Positions 29,061 through 42,670 of a stretch of DNA of 64,000 nt are shown piece by piece; the first letter of the stretch is position 1; each line of letters opens with the position of its first letter. Below the pieces are notes generated by a model. That model saw only the letters and a program-made list of their open reading frames with translations. It searched no databases and was not told the DNA's origin. The stretch is from Blasia pusilla (lineage: Eukaryota > Marchantiophyta > Marchantiopsida > Blasiales), in assembly GCA_050084515.1 (NCBI GenBank), contig CM114271.1, forward strand, positions 50,902,001 through 50,966,000, read 5' to 3'. The position numbers were made by a program, and so were the translations under genes.

Positions 29061-29940
29061 ACCTACATTGAGAGAAGCACGTTGCCCTTCATTCCCTATA
29101 AACATGAGTTGTAAACAAACATTCACAATGGGATTCTTGAATATTTATGATGCTCATAATATCACAAATGTTATTGTTGATGAGTTCTTGAAATTCTTAA
29201 GCTTACAAGTCTCACTTGATGACAATCGTGTCCCTAAACGCCATTATGCAACCAAAAATCTTGTTACAAAGCTTTGACTCAATTACAAGCAGATTCATGC
29301 CAATCCAAATGGTTGATTTTTTTCGAGGTGCTCACAAGGATTTAGATATATATATATATCCAAGTGCATATCACAAAGATATAAGCAAGTGGGGAAGGGT
29401 GAAGTGCCTATGAAGTTCTCACGACAATTCCATATTATTCCAAGGTTGAAGCGTATGTATGTATATATATATATATATGCAAAACCATTGTTGAATATAT
29501 GACGTGATATCCAAGAAAAAGAGTTCCAATGGATTGGTAAGGCACACTTGGGATTCTAAGCAATGGAGACAAATTGGTCTTCATTGATTCTTCAATGGCC
29601 TAAGTTTATGAATGAGCTTCAAAATTGTAGACTTGGTTTTGTGTTAGATGGAGTCAATATTCATTTAGTGACAAGAACAACATGTGGTCAACTAGTCAAG
29701 TAGTTTTGGTTAATTACAATCAACCCCCTCTATTGGGTAAGAAAACTATCTTCCTCCAATTGGCTCTTATTATTCCGAAGAAGAAATTAGTGACTTCAGA
29801 AAACCTAGATGTATACTTAGCTCCACTTGTTGAGGAGTTGCAAACACTTTCGAAAGCAGTCCCAACTTTTGATAGTAGTAGTGCGGAAGGAGTTGCCAAG
29901 TTCCAACTTCAAGATTGGTCATATTATTACGGGTAGAGCC
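29061..29940 (+). pseudogene. Tnp2-type (CACTA/EnSpm) transposase remnant
   Basis: Fragments in several frames line up with Tnp2-like transposases in order: DNRVPKRHYATKNLVTKL (about 29220-29275), AHKDLDIYIYPSAYHKDISK (29325-29385), FHIIPRLKRMY (29430-29455), SSNGLVRHTWDSKQW (29525-29570), LGFVLDGVNIHLV-type sequence (29630-29670), and the frame 29682-29936 with VVLVNYNQPPLLGKKTIFL, LALIIPKKK and LDVYLAPLVEELQTL. The terminal CACTA repeats are not seen. TA dinucleotide runs (29348-29360, 29460-29480) interrupt it. Dead element. Confidence 0.75.
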
Positions 29941-30033
29941 TTTTGATTTGCAAACACCTATCCGCTTGGCACATGACATCCGGGCAACAAGAAAATGTTT
30001 CACATGTAAGAAAAAAAAATTGAATTTACATGG

Positions 30034-30128
30034 AACTAATCTCTTCTCTTCTACATGGACTATATACCAGGTTGGGTATGCAACTAATCTCTTCTCTTCA
30101 TGGACTATATACTAGGTTGGGTGTTGTG
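30034..30128. repeat. Two-unit tandem repeat of about 47 bp
   Basis: Units 30034-30081 and 30082-30128 share AACTAATCTCTTCTCTT, CATGGACTATATAC and AGGTTGGGT. Confidence 0.85.
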
Positions 30129-32391
30129 TGCGGCCAAATCACAAAGAGAAGTTGGGTATGTGCCAAATGATCCGCCAAGTGCAAGCTCCGCTTCCTAAGT
30201 CTTTCGTCGTTATGTCCGTACGCCGACTACTACTTCTACCCTTCTTTCGGCGAAGAGAAAGCAACGACAGCAATCATGTTCAGCGAATCGGTGAATCTCA
30301 ATGGACTCTGCTACTGCGCGAGGCACGGACGGGATGGTTGCCAAGCGTGCGATTTGGACTTCACAGTCTGAATCACAGAGTTCTTAACTCGTGACTCGGG
30401 AGTTTCTCAAAAATCAGTTTCCATGTGCCCCCGACAATGGCGTTACAGAATTGCAGAAGCAGCTTCGGTTCACGAGAGAGATCAGGCTTAGAAATATACT
30501 ATTCGCGAGCGATGGGTGGATATGCGAAAGGCGTCGCAATCCTTGTAAGAAGGCAGCTCTGACACGAAGCTACGTCAAACTACCGCTCGTGGATATTCGC
30601 GATGAAGTTTAAGACTTCCACACCGGGGATTTGCAGATAACAATGCTTGGAGCGTTTCGCCAGCTGCAAGCTATGACTTCTTCTAGACAATGGCATAAGT
30701 CTGCTATCCGAGAGAAAAAGTATGCTGGAGGACCATGACAAGTTCGGTACAAGGATGAGATTCTTACATTCTGTATCGTACGCTCCAACTTCTAGGTGTG
30801 AAAGTCCCGAGGGATGAGCACATGAAGGCACTGAACAGGTCCAGAATACTCAACACCCAAGTGCACATTCTGGCGCGCGATTGAGTTCACTGCCGATGCA
30901 TTTGTCATCCACGCGGTGAAACTACGAGGTAGACGCTGATGGCCTAGGGGTTAACGCTAGCTCTGCCAAGACCTATCTCCTTCAGTGGCTGGCAAATTTC
31001 TTCTGTTTGGTGCAGCATGCCCTTTGATCACCTGCGAGCTCTTCCGCATCAAGTCTATCAGCGATAAGACTTTTCACTCTACCCGCATATATTTAAAGCT
31101 TTGGAAGCGAGTTTGAATTTACTCCTGATCGTCTCCAAGCTCAGTAGGGCTACAGTTTACGATTTGCCTCGATGCTCAGGAGAATGAAGAATGTTAATTC
31201 AGAACTTCGAGAAACTGAACATACGATTCCAGATCTTCGAGAAACTCATCTTTGTGGCGCACTGGCGTGCTACCGAACACGAGACTAAGTCTCCTCTGCT
31301 TACAAACAAATTCGTGTCCCATGGCAGTCACATACATTGCAGGTTAAACGAGATCAAGACTGCGCTACTTACAAAACAAATTCGTGTCGAATGCCAATCA
31401 CCTTCATTTTAGAACAGACGCTGTGGCAGCTGTCATGACGGAGTGTCATGAAACTGAATGTAGAGTGCATATCCGAGATGCCGTGTTTGCATGCTGCAGC
31501 TCATGATCAAGGACAACTTAACCCTGCATCAGGAATTCGCAAGGAAGTATACGGATTCGTGGGCCTCTCAAATTCGCACGTCGGACTTTCCTCCCATAAG
31601 AGATTTTCGATCCGTTGCGACTTTTACCAGCCCTCCTGCTAGCGTCTGCGGAGAAGTCACAAGTATGTTTCTGCCGCTGGTACATCCGAGGAGTAACTTT
31701 CTTAGCTTTGATGGACGGGGCATAACGAGGCTTCACCCGTGCAAACGATTTATCACATCGTGTGGTTGAAATTTGTCGTGTGCGTAACTAGAGGTTCAGT
31801 CTCCACTTCAGATGAATAAGACGGCACTGTATTGAATTATAGCAAATCTGCGGGAGTTAGAAACTGTGGTTATGGAACATCGCAGTTGCGCCGCGCCTAC
31901 GATAAAGACTGAGCTTGCAGGCTCTACACGTGGAGGCCGATGGTAATTCGCGGTAGAAAATCTTACAGTGGCAATCAACGTACGTACGTTTAAACGATTT
32001 TTAGCACGGTTTCGAAGGGACATATTCTACGTGAATTGTAGGGCTGGCCGTGACTGAGGATTCATCCTAAAACGATTCACCCACACAATCTTCGCACAAG
32101 ATTTCAGGTGCATATATTCACTTATGTGGTCCCTTCTCCCACTCTTTCCTATCTCCACTAGATGGACAGTTGGAATATCTCGGATCTTAGAAGACAGTCC
32201 CCAGCCCATCAAATGACCTACTTGGAAACTACAATTCGGAAGCCCAAACTTGCATATATTTCATATCGTCTTCGAACAAGATAATAAAAAATCAGGATGT
32301 GCAAATTTAACATCACTGATACGCTGATGCTGAGAGGCATTTCAGGGCCTTCCATCACTCAGGTCAAAATTGACTGACCTACTACACTATT
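30129..32391. other. Intergenic, no gene recognised
   Basis: Composition is more balanced than the flanks and there are several 60-90 codon frames on the plus strand (30128-30612, 31191-31770), but none shows a known motif and I could not link them by splicing. Short duplicated phrases occur (CTTCGAGAAACT twice near 31195-31240; CTTACAAA.CAAATTCGTGTC twice near 31300-31390). A diverged gene cannot be excluded. Confidence 0.4.
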
Positions 32392-33687
<1,296 letters not shown>

Positions 33688-34682
33688 GTTGACGGACTCT
33701 CAAAACGAAACGCAAGACGGCAACACAGGGCACACACGAGCTCCGGACTTTTCCCTCTTAGCTGTGCACGCGGCCAATACTGCCGCTCGAGAAGAAGGAA
33801 CTTCGGGGACCCTGAAGCTCTAAATGTTGCGCGGGGGCGTCTGGAGTCCTCTGTCTCACCGTGCGATCAGAAGCATCGCGCCGTCCGATCTAGGGTAGCT
33901 CGCTACAGCTTCTGGTTCTTCTGGTTTCGTAGGAAGCAGTACACCATGGACTCCACATATCATGGTTAACTAGTATGGTTAATCTATATAATTAAAAACG
34001 GAGGAAAAGAGGATGGTTTAAAAAAACACTTGTCTTTTTAAGGGTCCTCTATGATCTACATTTGTTCTCTTGAGACAAGAGATGTTATTTTAAGATACTT
34101 TATATCATTACCGAAACATGTGGGGTTATTGTATCTGGAAAGAAAATTAATTCTTTTTCTACAAGAAGTGAAGCTTGTTTTTATTTAGAAGTCCCTCCAG
34201 GAAATAGAAGACTCTAACTCAAACTTTTCGTGGATAGTATAGAAGACTCTAACTCTCGGTTTTTGTGGATAGTAATGAGACATTTGGCACTCTAGGAGTG
34301 GGGGCTACTTACCTTCCACAACAAAATCACATTTTCTTACAACCACTCGAGGTGACATGGAGGTGACACTTGGTAAGGTAAGAAATCGTCTACTTAAGCC
34401 GTAGTAAAAATGCGAGTGTACATGTGCATTTGAGGAGCTAAAGAAGTGAAGCACATTCCTTGAGCACTTTGACGATGAGAATGGATTGAATTTTCCGCTC
34501 TCAGTGGATTGATTTTCAAAGCATCTGGAATGAGATGATGATCGCGCATGTTGTTTTGTTTTGAATTGACGAATTCCACTCCTATAGAGCTTTCTCGCTA
34601 GGGCTTCGTTCGGCAATCCTTTCAATATCCGGTTCACACGTCATCACTCTTCCATCAGCTTGATTCTCCAATCCTCTCACAC
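33688..34682. promoter_or_regulatory. 5' flank of the ubiquitin-eS31 gene, then unassigned DNA
   Basis: 33690-33960 is GC-richer and is the likely promoter and 5' UTR. 33960-34682 is AT-rich with no recognised gene. Left end of copy E near 34683. Confidence 0.4.
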
Positions 34683-35305
34683 TCATAGCAGGGCGAAAAA
34701 AAAATTTCTGTCATTAGTGGACGAATGGTGGAAAGGCGCATCTCTAGAGGTCATGTTCTTCAAGCAAGGCAAGCATGAGTTTGTAGGCACTGGTGGTGCA
34801 GACATTCGTGAGTGCTCTCGCCCAAAACCCATGGTATCTACGCTCTCCTCCGCCATGTTGCGCTCAATGTTCTCGGCGGTCCTTAAAACATCTCTCAACG
34901 TAGGGGAGGTGTTCATAAGAAGCACCCCCTCCCACACTCGTGTCCGCAGGGTCCCATCCAGCATCGCGTACCATGACTGGATAGCCTGAGCCTCTATCAC
35001 CCCTGAGTGACGTTGATCAACTGGCACAAGCGAGTGTAAGCCTCACGCAAACTCTCACCTGAGGGCCTCTGGAAGTCATGGCTGCTCCGCAACTTCTCCG
35101 TCCGTACCCCCTGGTAGCTCGCCCTCAACTTAGCAAAGAACTCGACCACAGGGTTGAACGTGAGACGAACCCAACTAGATTGTGCAACTGCTCGAGTGCA
35201 AGTGACCCCTACTAAAACATCACTAGTGGAAGTCAGAGAATCAGCGAATGTCGAGGAAGACCCTCCACTCTGTAATGGTGGCAATGGCAACCAAAGGGTG
35301 GACAA
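34683..35305 (-). pseudogene. Gag fragment (copy E)
   Basis: Two overlapping frames separated by a frameshift near 35000: VVEFFAKLRASYQGVRTEKL, GESLREAYTRLCQLINVTQG, then VIEAQAIQSWYAMLDGTLR and LRDVLRTAENIERNMAEES. This is the retrotransposon gag (capsid) region, matching copies B and C. The zinc-knuckle part is missing. Confidence 0.75.
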
Positions 35306-35316
35306 CAGACAGTGGA

Positions 35317-35480
35317 CCGTTGAGCGTGACGGTTGACCATTGATGGTGACGGCCTATCGGTGATGGTGACGGTTTACCATTGACGGCAACCGATGACCGT
35401 TGACGGTGATGGTTGACTATTGACAGTGACGGTTGACTGTTGATGGTGGACAGTTGAGTGTGACTATGACGGCGAGGGCC
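35317..35480. repeat. Degenerate short tandem repeats in the leader of copy E
   Basis: About eight imperfect units of roughly 20 bp built on GGTTGACYRTTGAYGGTGAC, next to the gag start. Confidence 0.75.
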
Positions 35481-36057
35481 GCCGCCGGCATGGCGGCTTG
35501 TTTAGGGTTTGAACAATTTAACCCTAAAAATTGCCTAGCAATGGAAATTTTGCAAGATTGACCATAACTATTTTCTCGCAACTCCAAATTCCGCATTGTT
35601 TGTTGCACAGCGTGCAGAGCTTTACGATCTATAAAAACGTCAAAAAATCTTTAGAATCAAACATTCTAGTAAAAACTGATAGAGACTGTCGTTAAGCCCA
35701 ATGTCTCTTTCTCCTACAAAAAATTTGGCAACACTTCCGCGCTGATTTCTCCCAACGAAAATGTAAAACCTATAAAAATACAAATCAACAAGCAACATAG
35801 TGCTCCTAAGAGCGCCAACATGGGGCAACCCGCCCCCATAGTAAATCCCTATCAGAAATTGGCCAGCGCTTCCGCGCGCCACTCTTCCACACGAAAAATC
35901 GGCAAATGTAAAGAACAATCAAAGCAGCCCTTGCTCCGGTGAGCACTCCCATGAGCCGCTGAATGGGAAACATGGTCCCCAACTTGCAAACCAGCGAGTG
36001 ACCAGCGAGCTCCCCCATGAAGCTCTCTCACTCTCTCATTCTTTCTTTCTCTCTTTG

Positions 36058-36570
36058 TAAAGTAAGATCCAATCTCTCTCTACACCATCTCACACCAGAG
36101 CTCTCAAAGGTGTGCACTCTCTCTCATGTCAAACCAAACCCACTCTCCTAATGAGAGGCTTGGGTTACACTCACAAGCCAAGGGACCATAGCTCCGTCGC
36201 CTTATGCCAAGAGATTCAACAAAGAGAGAATGAGCTCTTAAGCTCTTTCTCTTGGAGGTATACCCCCTTTCCTCTCCCAAGCCCTCTCAACGGTAACCTA
36301 TGCTCACAAGTCACCTCCTTGGCTCTTGACGTGATGTAGCGGGTCAAGGACCACTTCCCACAGTAGAAAGTCAACTATCTCCAAGATGGAAACTTACCCG
36401 AAATAGTAAGTTTCTATGTATGGCTCCAAATGAGCCGAAACAAAGGGGAAACCTCCTCTCTCATGTTTCCCGAGGCCTCAACAGGTCATCCTCGACCTCT
36501 TGGGCCCGTCCTCCACTATTCGTGTAGACGCTTTACAAAATCCTACCAATCTATCCTAACAATCGTGACA
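36058..36570 (-). repeat. Repeat A1 (5' LTR-like) of copy E
   Basis: Starts TGTCACGATTGTTAGG at 36570 and ends about ATTGGATCTTACTTTA. The body matches A2 of copies C and D. After the end the sequence becomes leader (CAAAGAGAGAAAG), whereas A2 of copy C continues into B2 (TTGGAGATATTTTGG). Confidence 0.75.
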
Positions 36571-37215
36571 ACCCCCATGACGGAGTGGAGGGTCTTCCAC
36601 GACCACCGTTGATTCTCTAACTTGCGTCGCCACCACATACTTTGGTTTTGCCGCCAACGTCATCGTAGTTTTGTCATCAACTAGTGATGGCAGGTGACCT
36701 CGGGTTATGATGTTTGAGTTTTCATTTCATGATGCTATGTTGTGATGGTAGCCGCTCAACGACGATCGAGTACTGTGCCATGATGCCCACAACCGCAACG
36801 CGGCGCTGATTGCTGGGTCGTGTCGCTCGTGGCCGCACTGCACCGTCTCGATCGCAGAGCCGCTCCTTCACTAAGGAGCAGAGCATGTGAATTTCTGATT
36901 GAGGAGGGTATGTCGTCGACTGCCGCATCCCATTCCCGAGTGTCGTGCCGTTTGTAGCCGTTCCGTGCCACCAGTGCCGCACCGGACCGTCGGACCTACA
37001 TCACACATCTTGGAGGTTTGAGCAACATCAATACGAGAGGATTACGACTTGTTGATCAGAGGAGTTATCTTCACGAGTTTTCTCTCACACATATCTCAGT
37101 AAGAGAGTGTAGATTGAGTGCGATATGTTTAGTTTGAGTGATTGAGGGATTCCTCGCGAGATTGAGAGTGATCGTGTGAGAGTGATCGTGTGAGAGGGGC
37201 ACGAAGGCCATCACG

Positions 37216-39360
37216 GTGTTCTTTCAGGATTTTGAGAGGCAAGGTAGTGGACCTGAGAGTAGCTTTGGAGGGTTTACCTGGAGTGGATTGAGGTTTCGAG
37301 GGTCTCCACGTGAGAGACCGCCTCAATCTCCTTCTATGTCATCTTCAGACGAGAGGGAGTGTGTTAGTGATCCACCGTACACATTGAGTGGTCCTACTAG
37401 TTAGGCGTACGAGATGGACGACCGAGTTAGAGGACTATGTAGGTTTTTGGGTGTTGTAGGCGCTATAGAGCTACACACCTTCATTGCGGAGTTTAGGAGT
37501 TGGTGTGACTCACAGCTTGCTAGGAACTCTAGAGAGTTCAACCCGTTTACAACATGGAACGATATGTTCCAGCATTTAGAGGAGGCGTCCATGGACGATA
37601 ACAATGAGCTCTCCCATAGATATCCCCAGGAGATTGAGGCATGACGACTCTACTATGACCCACACTATGTGTCATGGATGAAGCCGTTCCCAGAAGAGGA
37701 GGAGGAGGCAGAAGAGGCTACGTCCTCTTCCACTAGAGATATTTTAGGAGGGGTCACTCGCATTGGAGCAGTTGCACCATCTAGTCGGGTTCAACCCCGT
37801 GGTTGAGTTCTTTGTTGAGTTGAGGGTGAGCTACTAGAGGGTACAAACGGAGAAGTTGCAAAGCATCCACAACTTCCAAAGGCGCCCGGGTGAGAGTTTG
37901 CCTGAGGCTTACACTTGCTTGCATCGGTTGATCAACGTCACTCAGGGGGATGACAGAGGCTGAGGCTATCTAGTCATGGTACGCGATGCTGGACCGGACC
38001 CTACGGACACGGGTGTTGGAGGGGTGCTCCTTATGAACACCTCCCCTATGTTAAGAGACGTTTTTAGAACCGCCGAGAACATTGAGCGCAACATGGCAGA
38101 GGAGAGCGTAGCCACCATGGGTTCTGGGCGAGAGCACTCACCAATGTCTGCACCACCAATGCAGCAACGTGGACTCCAAGATAGGTTGACTGTGGCACCA
38201 CGAGCTCAGTGAGGATACCGGGAGGCTGTGCCACAGAGACTTGCACCTTCACATGCAGCTCAGCTAAAGCCGCCTATGATTACTCGTTGGTCATGTGGTG
38301 GAGCCCATGATCAGCCCAATTGCACACGTCAGGGTCATGGACGTGTGCCTCAGCATGGAGGAGGAGATGGTGTTGCACCACGATATTATCACTGTGACTA
38401 TTGTCAAAGGTATGGTTATACACGCGCCAGGTGCTTCAATTCACACCTTGAGTCACGTCCGGACCGAGGGCCAAAGGGGGCACCAGAGCGAGTAGTCGGT
38501 CCGGGTGGGCTAGAGATTGTGCACAAGGTGGTTCCGTTGGGGGAAGAGGAGCTCGAGTTTCCCGACATGGTGGTGGAGCTGCCCATGGAGAAGGTAAAGT
38601 TCCACCACCTAGACACATCGAGGGAGACGTCGGGCATGAGGCTGGGAGGGTTGCTCAAATATAACAGCTACATGAACAGATTCCCGCCATGGCATTGAGG
38701 TTATCCGATGTTGGATCTGTGGCATGGACATCATATGGAGCAGCCAGAGATATGGAGGATCCTGGTTGGATATGCGGGGTTGCCCACATGGAGGTTGTTG
38801 CGGTTGTGACGCGTGGAGCAGCCGTAGAGTTGGATCCACATCGAGGGGAAGCCAAGAAATAAACTAGGCTTCCTAAGTCTTTCACGTTGTCTGAGGCGAT
38901 GAGGACCCCATCGATGGGTCCTGATCAGAGTTCTTGGAGAGTTGGTGATGTTATTGGTGTGCAGGCATGGAGGGAAATAGGAGAAACAAGTGTGATGACT
39001 CCTATTGTTGATGCTCGAGGAGCATGTGTCAAGTACGATGTTGGGGACGGCCACCGTTGTGTACCGCGCTCCTTTATTTTCTGCTTCCGATGTTATGACG
39101 TTGGGAGGTACACCCGCCGAGGTTTTTCGGGTGGCCGCTATGCTATGTGAGCATGGAGTTGGAGTTCCTGCATCACGTTCAGAGGTGATTATAGAGGAGG
39201 TGATGGACATGCCCTTGGAGCGGATACTCAGGCCATCCATGTCAGATTCATGGCAGGTTGCAGCTGCTAGGATGGCGGAGATGCCTGCTAGATCCGCAAT
39301 AGAGCGTGCATGGTTTCTCCAGGTGTTGTGTTCCTGGATAACCGAGCAGAGTTCTTCCAG
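37216..39360 (+). pseudogene. Gag and gag-protease linker (copy C)
   Basis: Pieces in order: FGGFTWSGLRFRG, IELHTFIAEFRSWCDSQLARN, a frame break, a decayed capsid segment, VLLMNTSPMLRDVFRTAENI and ERNMAEES. Two zinc knuckles follow, both damaged: RWSCGGAHDQPNC (first Cys is Arg) and CDYCQRYGYTRARC (His is Tyr). The frame 39005-39367 holds the linker before the protease (APLFSASDVMTLGG, REV..MDMPLER). Confidence 0.75.
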
Positions 39361-39711
39361 TTGGTGAGTCCAAGAGGTAGAGCTTTTAGTCCGCAGCGCG
39401 TCTTGTTGGATTCAGGAGCGCAACCCCTCATGTTGGGAAAAGCGTCATGAAAAGGATTGGGCTTCTAGAGAGCCGATGTGGAGCATTGTCCATTCCGAAT
39501 ACAGACATCCTTGGGTGGAGCGAGTACCACACAGTTTATCACCCAACAAGAGATCGTGGTGAGGATTCTCCCTGGACATCTTATAGATGAGTCCGTGGTG
39601 CGAGCCAAGGCAATAATGACTAATGCAGAGTTTTACAACGTCTTGGTTGGTGGAGCAGTCTTATACCCGATGGGGTTTTCCCTTGATCACTTGGAGGAGT
39701 CTACATCCTAA
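39361..39711 (+). pseudogene. Retroviral-type aspartic protease (copy C)
   Basis: RVLLDSGAQPLMLGK with the catalytic DSGA at 39409-39420, then, after a frame break, TSLGGASTTQFITQQEIVV and FYNVLVGGAVLYPMGF, the flap and ILG-like end of the domain. One DSGA per chain, as in retroelement proteases that act as dimers. This copy shows the active-site motif that is mutated in A and B. Confidence 0.75.
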
Positions 39712-40083
39712 AGACGAGGATGGCAGTCAGGTGATGGGCGCCTTAGCTCATTACCCGTTGGATTCACAGGTGCAGTGATCGAGCGACGGCCAGGAGAGAT
39801 GGCGCCCTAAGCAGCATTTAGCAGTGCCATCACTTGGCCTAGTGATTTGATTGAGGGATATGTCCATGCTGAGGATACTCCCGTTCTTGACATTTCTATG
39901 GAGAGGAGTGTCATGGTAGCCGCATGAGTCCGTGGCGGAGAGGTACCGCTTTGGGGCTCAACTTAGGAGCTTTGAGGTTAACCAATGAGCATGTGCAGAC
40001 CGCGTGGAGCGAAACCTTTGCACCATAGTGTAATGGGTCAGAGGAACCCCAGGTAGACAGAAGTGGTGCTATGATCCCATTCC

Positions 40084-40170
40084 ATCCCAGAGGAGGGTAT
40101 TCGGGTGTTGGATCTTTTTGGAGGGATGAACACTAGGTTAGCTATTGTTTTGCACACTCGAGTGCGCGTG
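40084..40170 (+). pseudogene. Methyltransferase motif I segment (copy C)
   Basis: EEGIRVLDLFGGMNTRLAIVLHT... equivalent to residues 198-220 of the copy A protein. Split from the rest by a solo LTR. Confidence 0.8.
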
Positions 40171-41175
40171 TGTTGCGCCCCTACTCTCCTTGAACGTCAA
40201 TCATTAGTGTTGCGGAAGCGTACGTTCAGTAGGTCACGATCTCATCGCCGATCTGCACCCAAACACTCACTTTCGTTAGTCGAGTCTGGGCCAACCAGCG
40301 TTCCAACCCACCGAGTTCTCAACTTGGCGTCTCATCAAGCTCAACCTTCCTTAATTCCTAGTTTCCAAAACATGGCAAGTCCTTCAAGACTTGGAACAGA
40401 CTTCCTGGTTAGTCTAGGGATTTGAAACGGCACTTGCGCGCCTAGCGATCCCAACTGTTCAACGGACCTAGTGTGAGCTCCAAACCGAGACCCAAGTAAT
40501 TGAGTCACGGGGTGAAATCCAAGCGGGATGTCTAAAATCGCCTCAATAGACTTGGTGCATGTTTTCCAACCCAACCCCCAAACTCGCGTTCCGTTCCATG
40601 CCTTTGAGCCGCCCCGCAACGCCCAAAGTGGAGTTCGGGTTCCAAGCACTCTCGGAGACCTTCATCCTTACTAGTACTTATGGGGTTCTCCAATAACCCC
40701 CCCTCTTTTGGGAAAGGAGGGTCGGGCCCTTCATTGTGGCCCTGAACCTGACACCACTTACAGTCGTTTCCGGGTTGTTTCTCAGCCGTTGCTTAGGCGT
40801 TTGCGAAGATCTTTAGTGCGTTTGAATTGGCTTTCCATAAGTCTTCCAATGCATCCTTGTTTAATCCAAATGCATCTTGATGCTAAAATTTATGGCCATA
40901 AATACAGTCAAAAACTCTCAAACGCTAGTGGCGTTCCAAATCCGGATTCTTCCTTTGGCAACCCACTTCTTAGACTCAACTTCTTTCAAGTCTTGTTCCG
41001 CGTTTGGTCCAGGTTTCTCAGTCACGACCATAACATCTGAAACGCGAAGCCTCGCTTGCGTCTCGTCTCTTGTCTCCTCTTTGAGACTACTCCAACGCAA
41101 GAAACCATCCTAGCGTGAGCCCGCTAATGTTCTGATGTTCTGCTTGGCACTCGTTTGGTCATGAGGGTCGCGACA
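40171..41175 (+). mobile_element. Solo LTR (1,005 bp) of a second retroelement family
   Basis: Starts TGTTGCGCCCC and ends GGTCGCGACA. It is flanked by the direct repeat GCGTG (40166-40170 and 41176-41180), a 5 bp target-site duplication. TG..CA ends, 5 bp duplication and absence of coding sequence identify a solo LTR. A partial relative lies at 12915-13282. It inserted into the methyltransferase of copy C, so it is younger than that copy. Confidence 0.9.
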
Positions 41176-41259
41176 GCGTGCAGCAGTAGCTCTATGTGAG
41201 GCGTGCAGTAGTAGCTATATGTGAGGCGTGCTTCATTTCACCATGTGGTGCAGTAACGC

Positions 41260-42670
41260 CTCCGTTTTCCGGACTTGTTGTCTGTGTGTGCCATTCAGGG
41301 TTACTAGAGTTCCCTACCAAGGGACATTTCATTGTTGGGGGCGTAGGACTTGGACCGAGTAGGGACCATAGACTTGGTCATTTATGGTTGGTTGTGTGAG
41401 GGCCAATCGAGTGCTAGACGACATAGCGGGTTAGCTGACACTTGGTCGAGGTTGTTTTGGGAGATGATGCGGATCTTGCGATATTTACATGAGCATCAGC
41501 CTGGTTCTCCAACATAAATTTCAGAGAATGTGCCAATTTTGGGCAATTCAAGGTCCCGCGTGGTGACGAGTGCACATCAAGTGCGCGCATGGATCGGCCC
41601 GACAGTGTTGTTAGATGCGGCGAGTGTGGGTTCACGAGCAAATCGCCCGCATCTTTGGTGGACCAACTTGGTACCACACGAGGTGTTTCGGATGGCATAT
41701 CCGAGAGTGGAGCGCCCCTCCGATTTGTTGGTGGATTCTATATTGGATCCGGGCCGTCGATCACAGGCAATGAGACTAGATGATCGATTGACGTTGATTG
41801 TGGTCAACAGGATTGGCAGGCCACGGACAACCTTTTCCATATTGGTGAGTTTCCTTGCTTGCTATGCATGCAAGGAGGCCGGACCTGGCTTGGTTTGGGA
41901 TGACCAAGTAAAGAGGTTGGTGGAGCCCAACGCCGATGAGCGAGAGCGAGCGATGGGATTCCCCACAAGAGTGATGGTAGTATCATCACTATTAGAGGCA
42001 TCACGACGTCATATCTTGGATCAAGCGATGGACCTAAACTGCTTGACATGGATTTTCAGGTTCAGAGTAGCTGAGCAGCGTTGTTTGAGGATACGACATA
42101 TCACAGCAAGGGCGAGACCCAAGGAGAATTTGCCAATTTTGGGCGATTCGAGGTCCCGTGTGGTAACGAGTGCACATCAAGTGCGCGCATGGATCGGCCC
42201 AACACATTTTTTGGATGCGGCGAGTGTGGGTTCACGAGCACATCGCTCACATCTTTGGTGGACCAACTTGGTACCACACGAGGTGTTGTGGAGGGCATAT
42301 GCAAGAGTGGAGCGCCCCTCCAATTTATTGTTGGATTCTGTATTAGATCCAGGCTGTCGATCATTGGCAGTGAGGCACGATGATCGATCGCCGTTGATTG
42401 TGGTCAACAGGATTGGCATGCCACGAGCATCCTTTCCCACATTGGTGAGTTTTCCTGCTTCCTATACATTCAAGGAGGGCGGACCTGGCTTGGTTTGAGA
42501 TGACCAGGTACAGAGGTTGGTGGAGCCCAACGCCGATGAGCGAGAGCGAGCGATGGGATTCCCCACAAGAGTGACGGTAGTACCGTCACTATCGAAGGCA
42601 TCACGACGTTATGTCTTGGGTCAAGTGATGGATCTAAACTGCTTGAAATGGATTTTCAGCTTATGAGTAG
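41260..42670 (+). pseudogene. Methyltransferase motifs IV-X with tandem duplication (copy C)
   Basis: Decayed motif IV (GWLCEG, catalytic Cys kept, Pro and Gln lost), SRLFWEM, then SENVPILG. The frame 41530-42498 contains two tandem copies of the C-terminal part: VRAWIGPTVLLDAASVGSRA, RPHLWWTNLVPHEV (motif VIII), VVNRIGRPR (motif IX), NADERERAMGFP and SRRHILDQAMDLNCLTWI (motif X). The second copy starts 597 bp after the first (41525 to 42122) and reads on to about 42660. The duplicated stretch stays open for 322 codons. Supports the identity of the methyltransferase, but this copy cannot be active. Confidence 0.8.

Larger units (their letters stand above)
34683..36570 (-). mobile_element. Retroelement copy E, 5' part (A1, leader, gag)
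   Basis: Read on the minus strand: A1 from 36570 to about 36058, a leader of about 750 bp containing degenerate short repeats, then gag 35305-34683, after which similarity ends. Everything downstream of gag is lost. It lies head-to-head with copy C. Confidence 0.8.
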
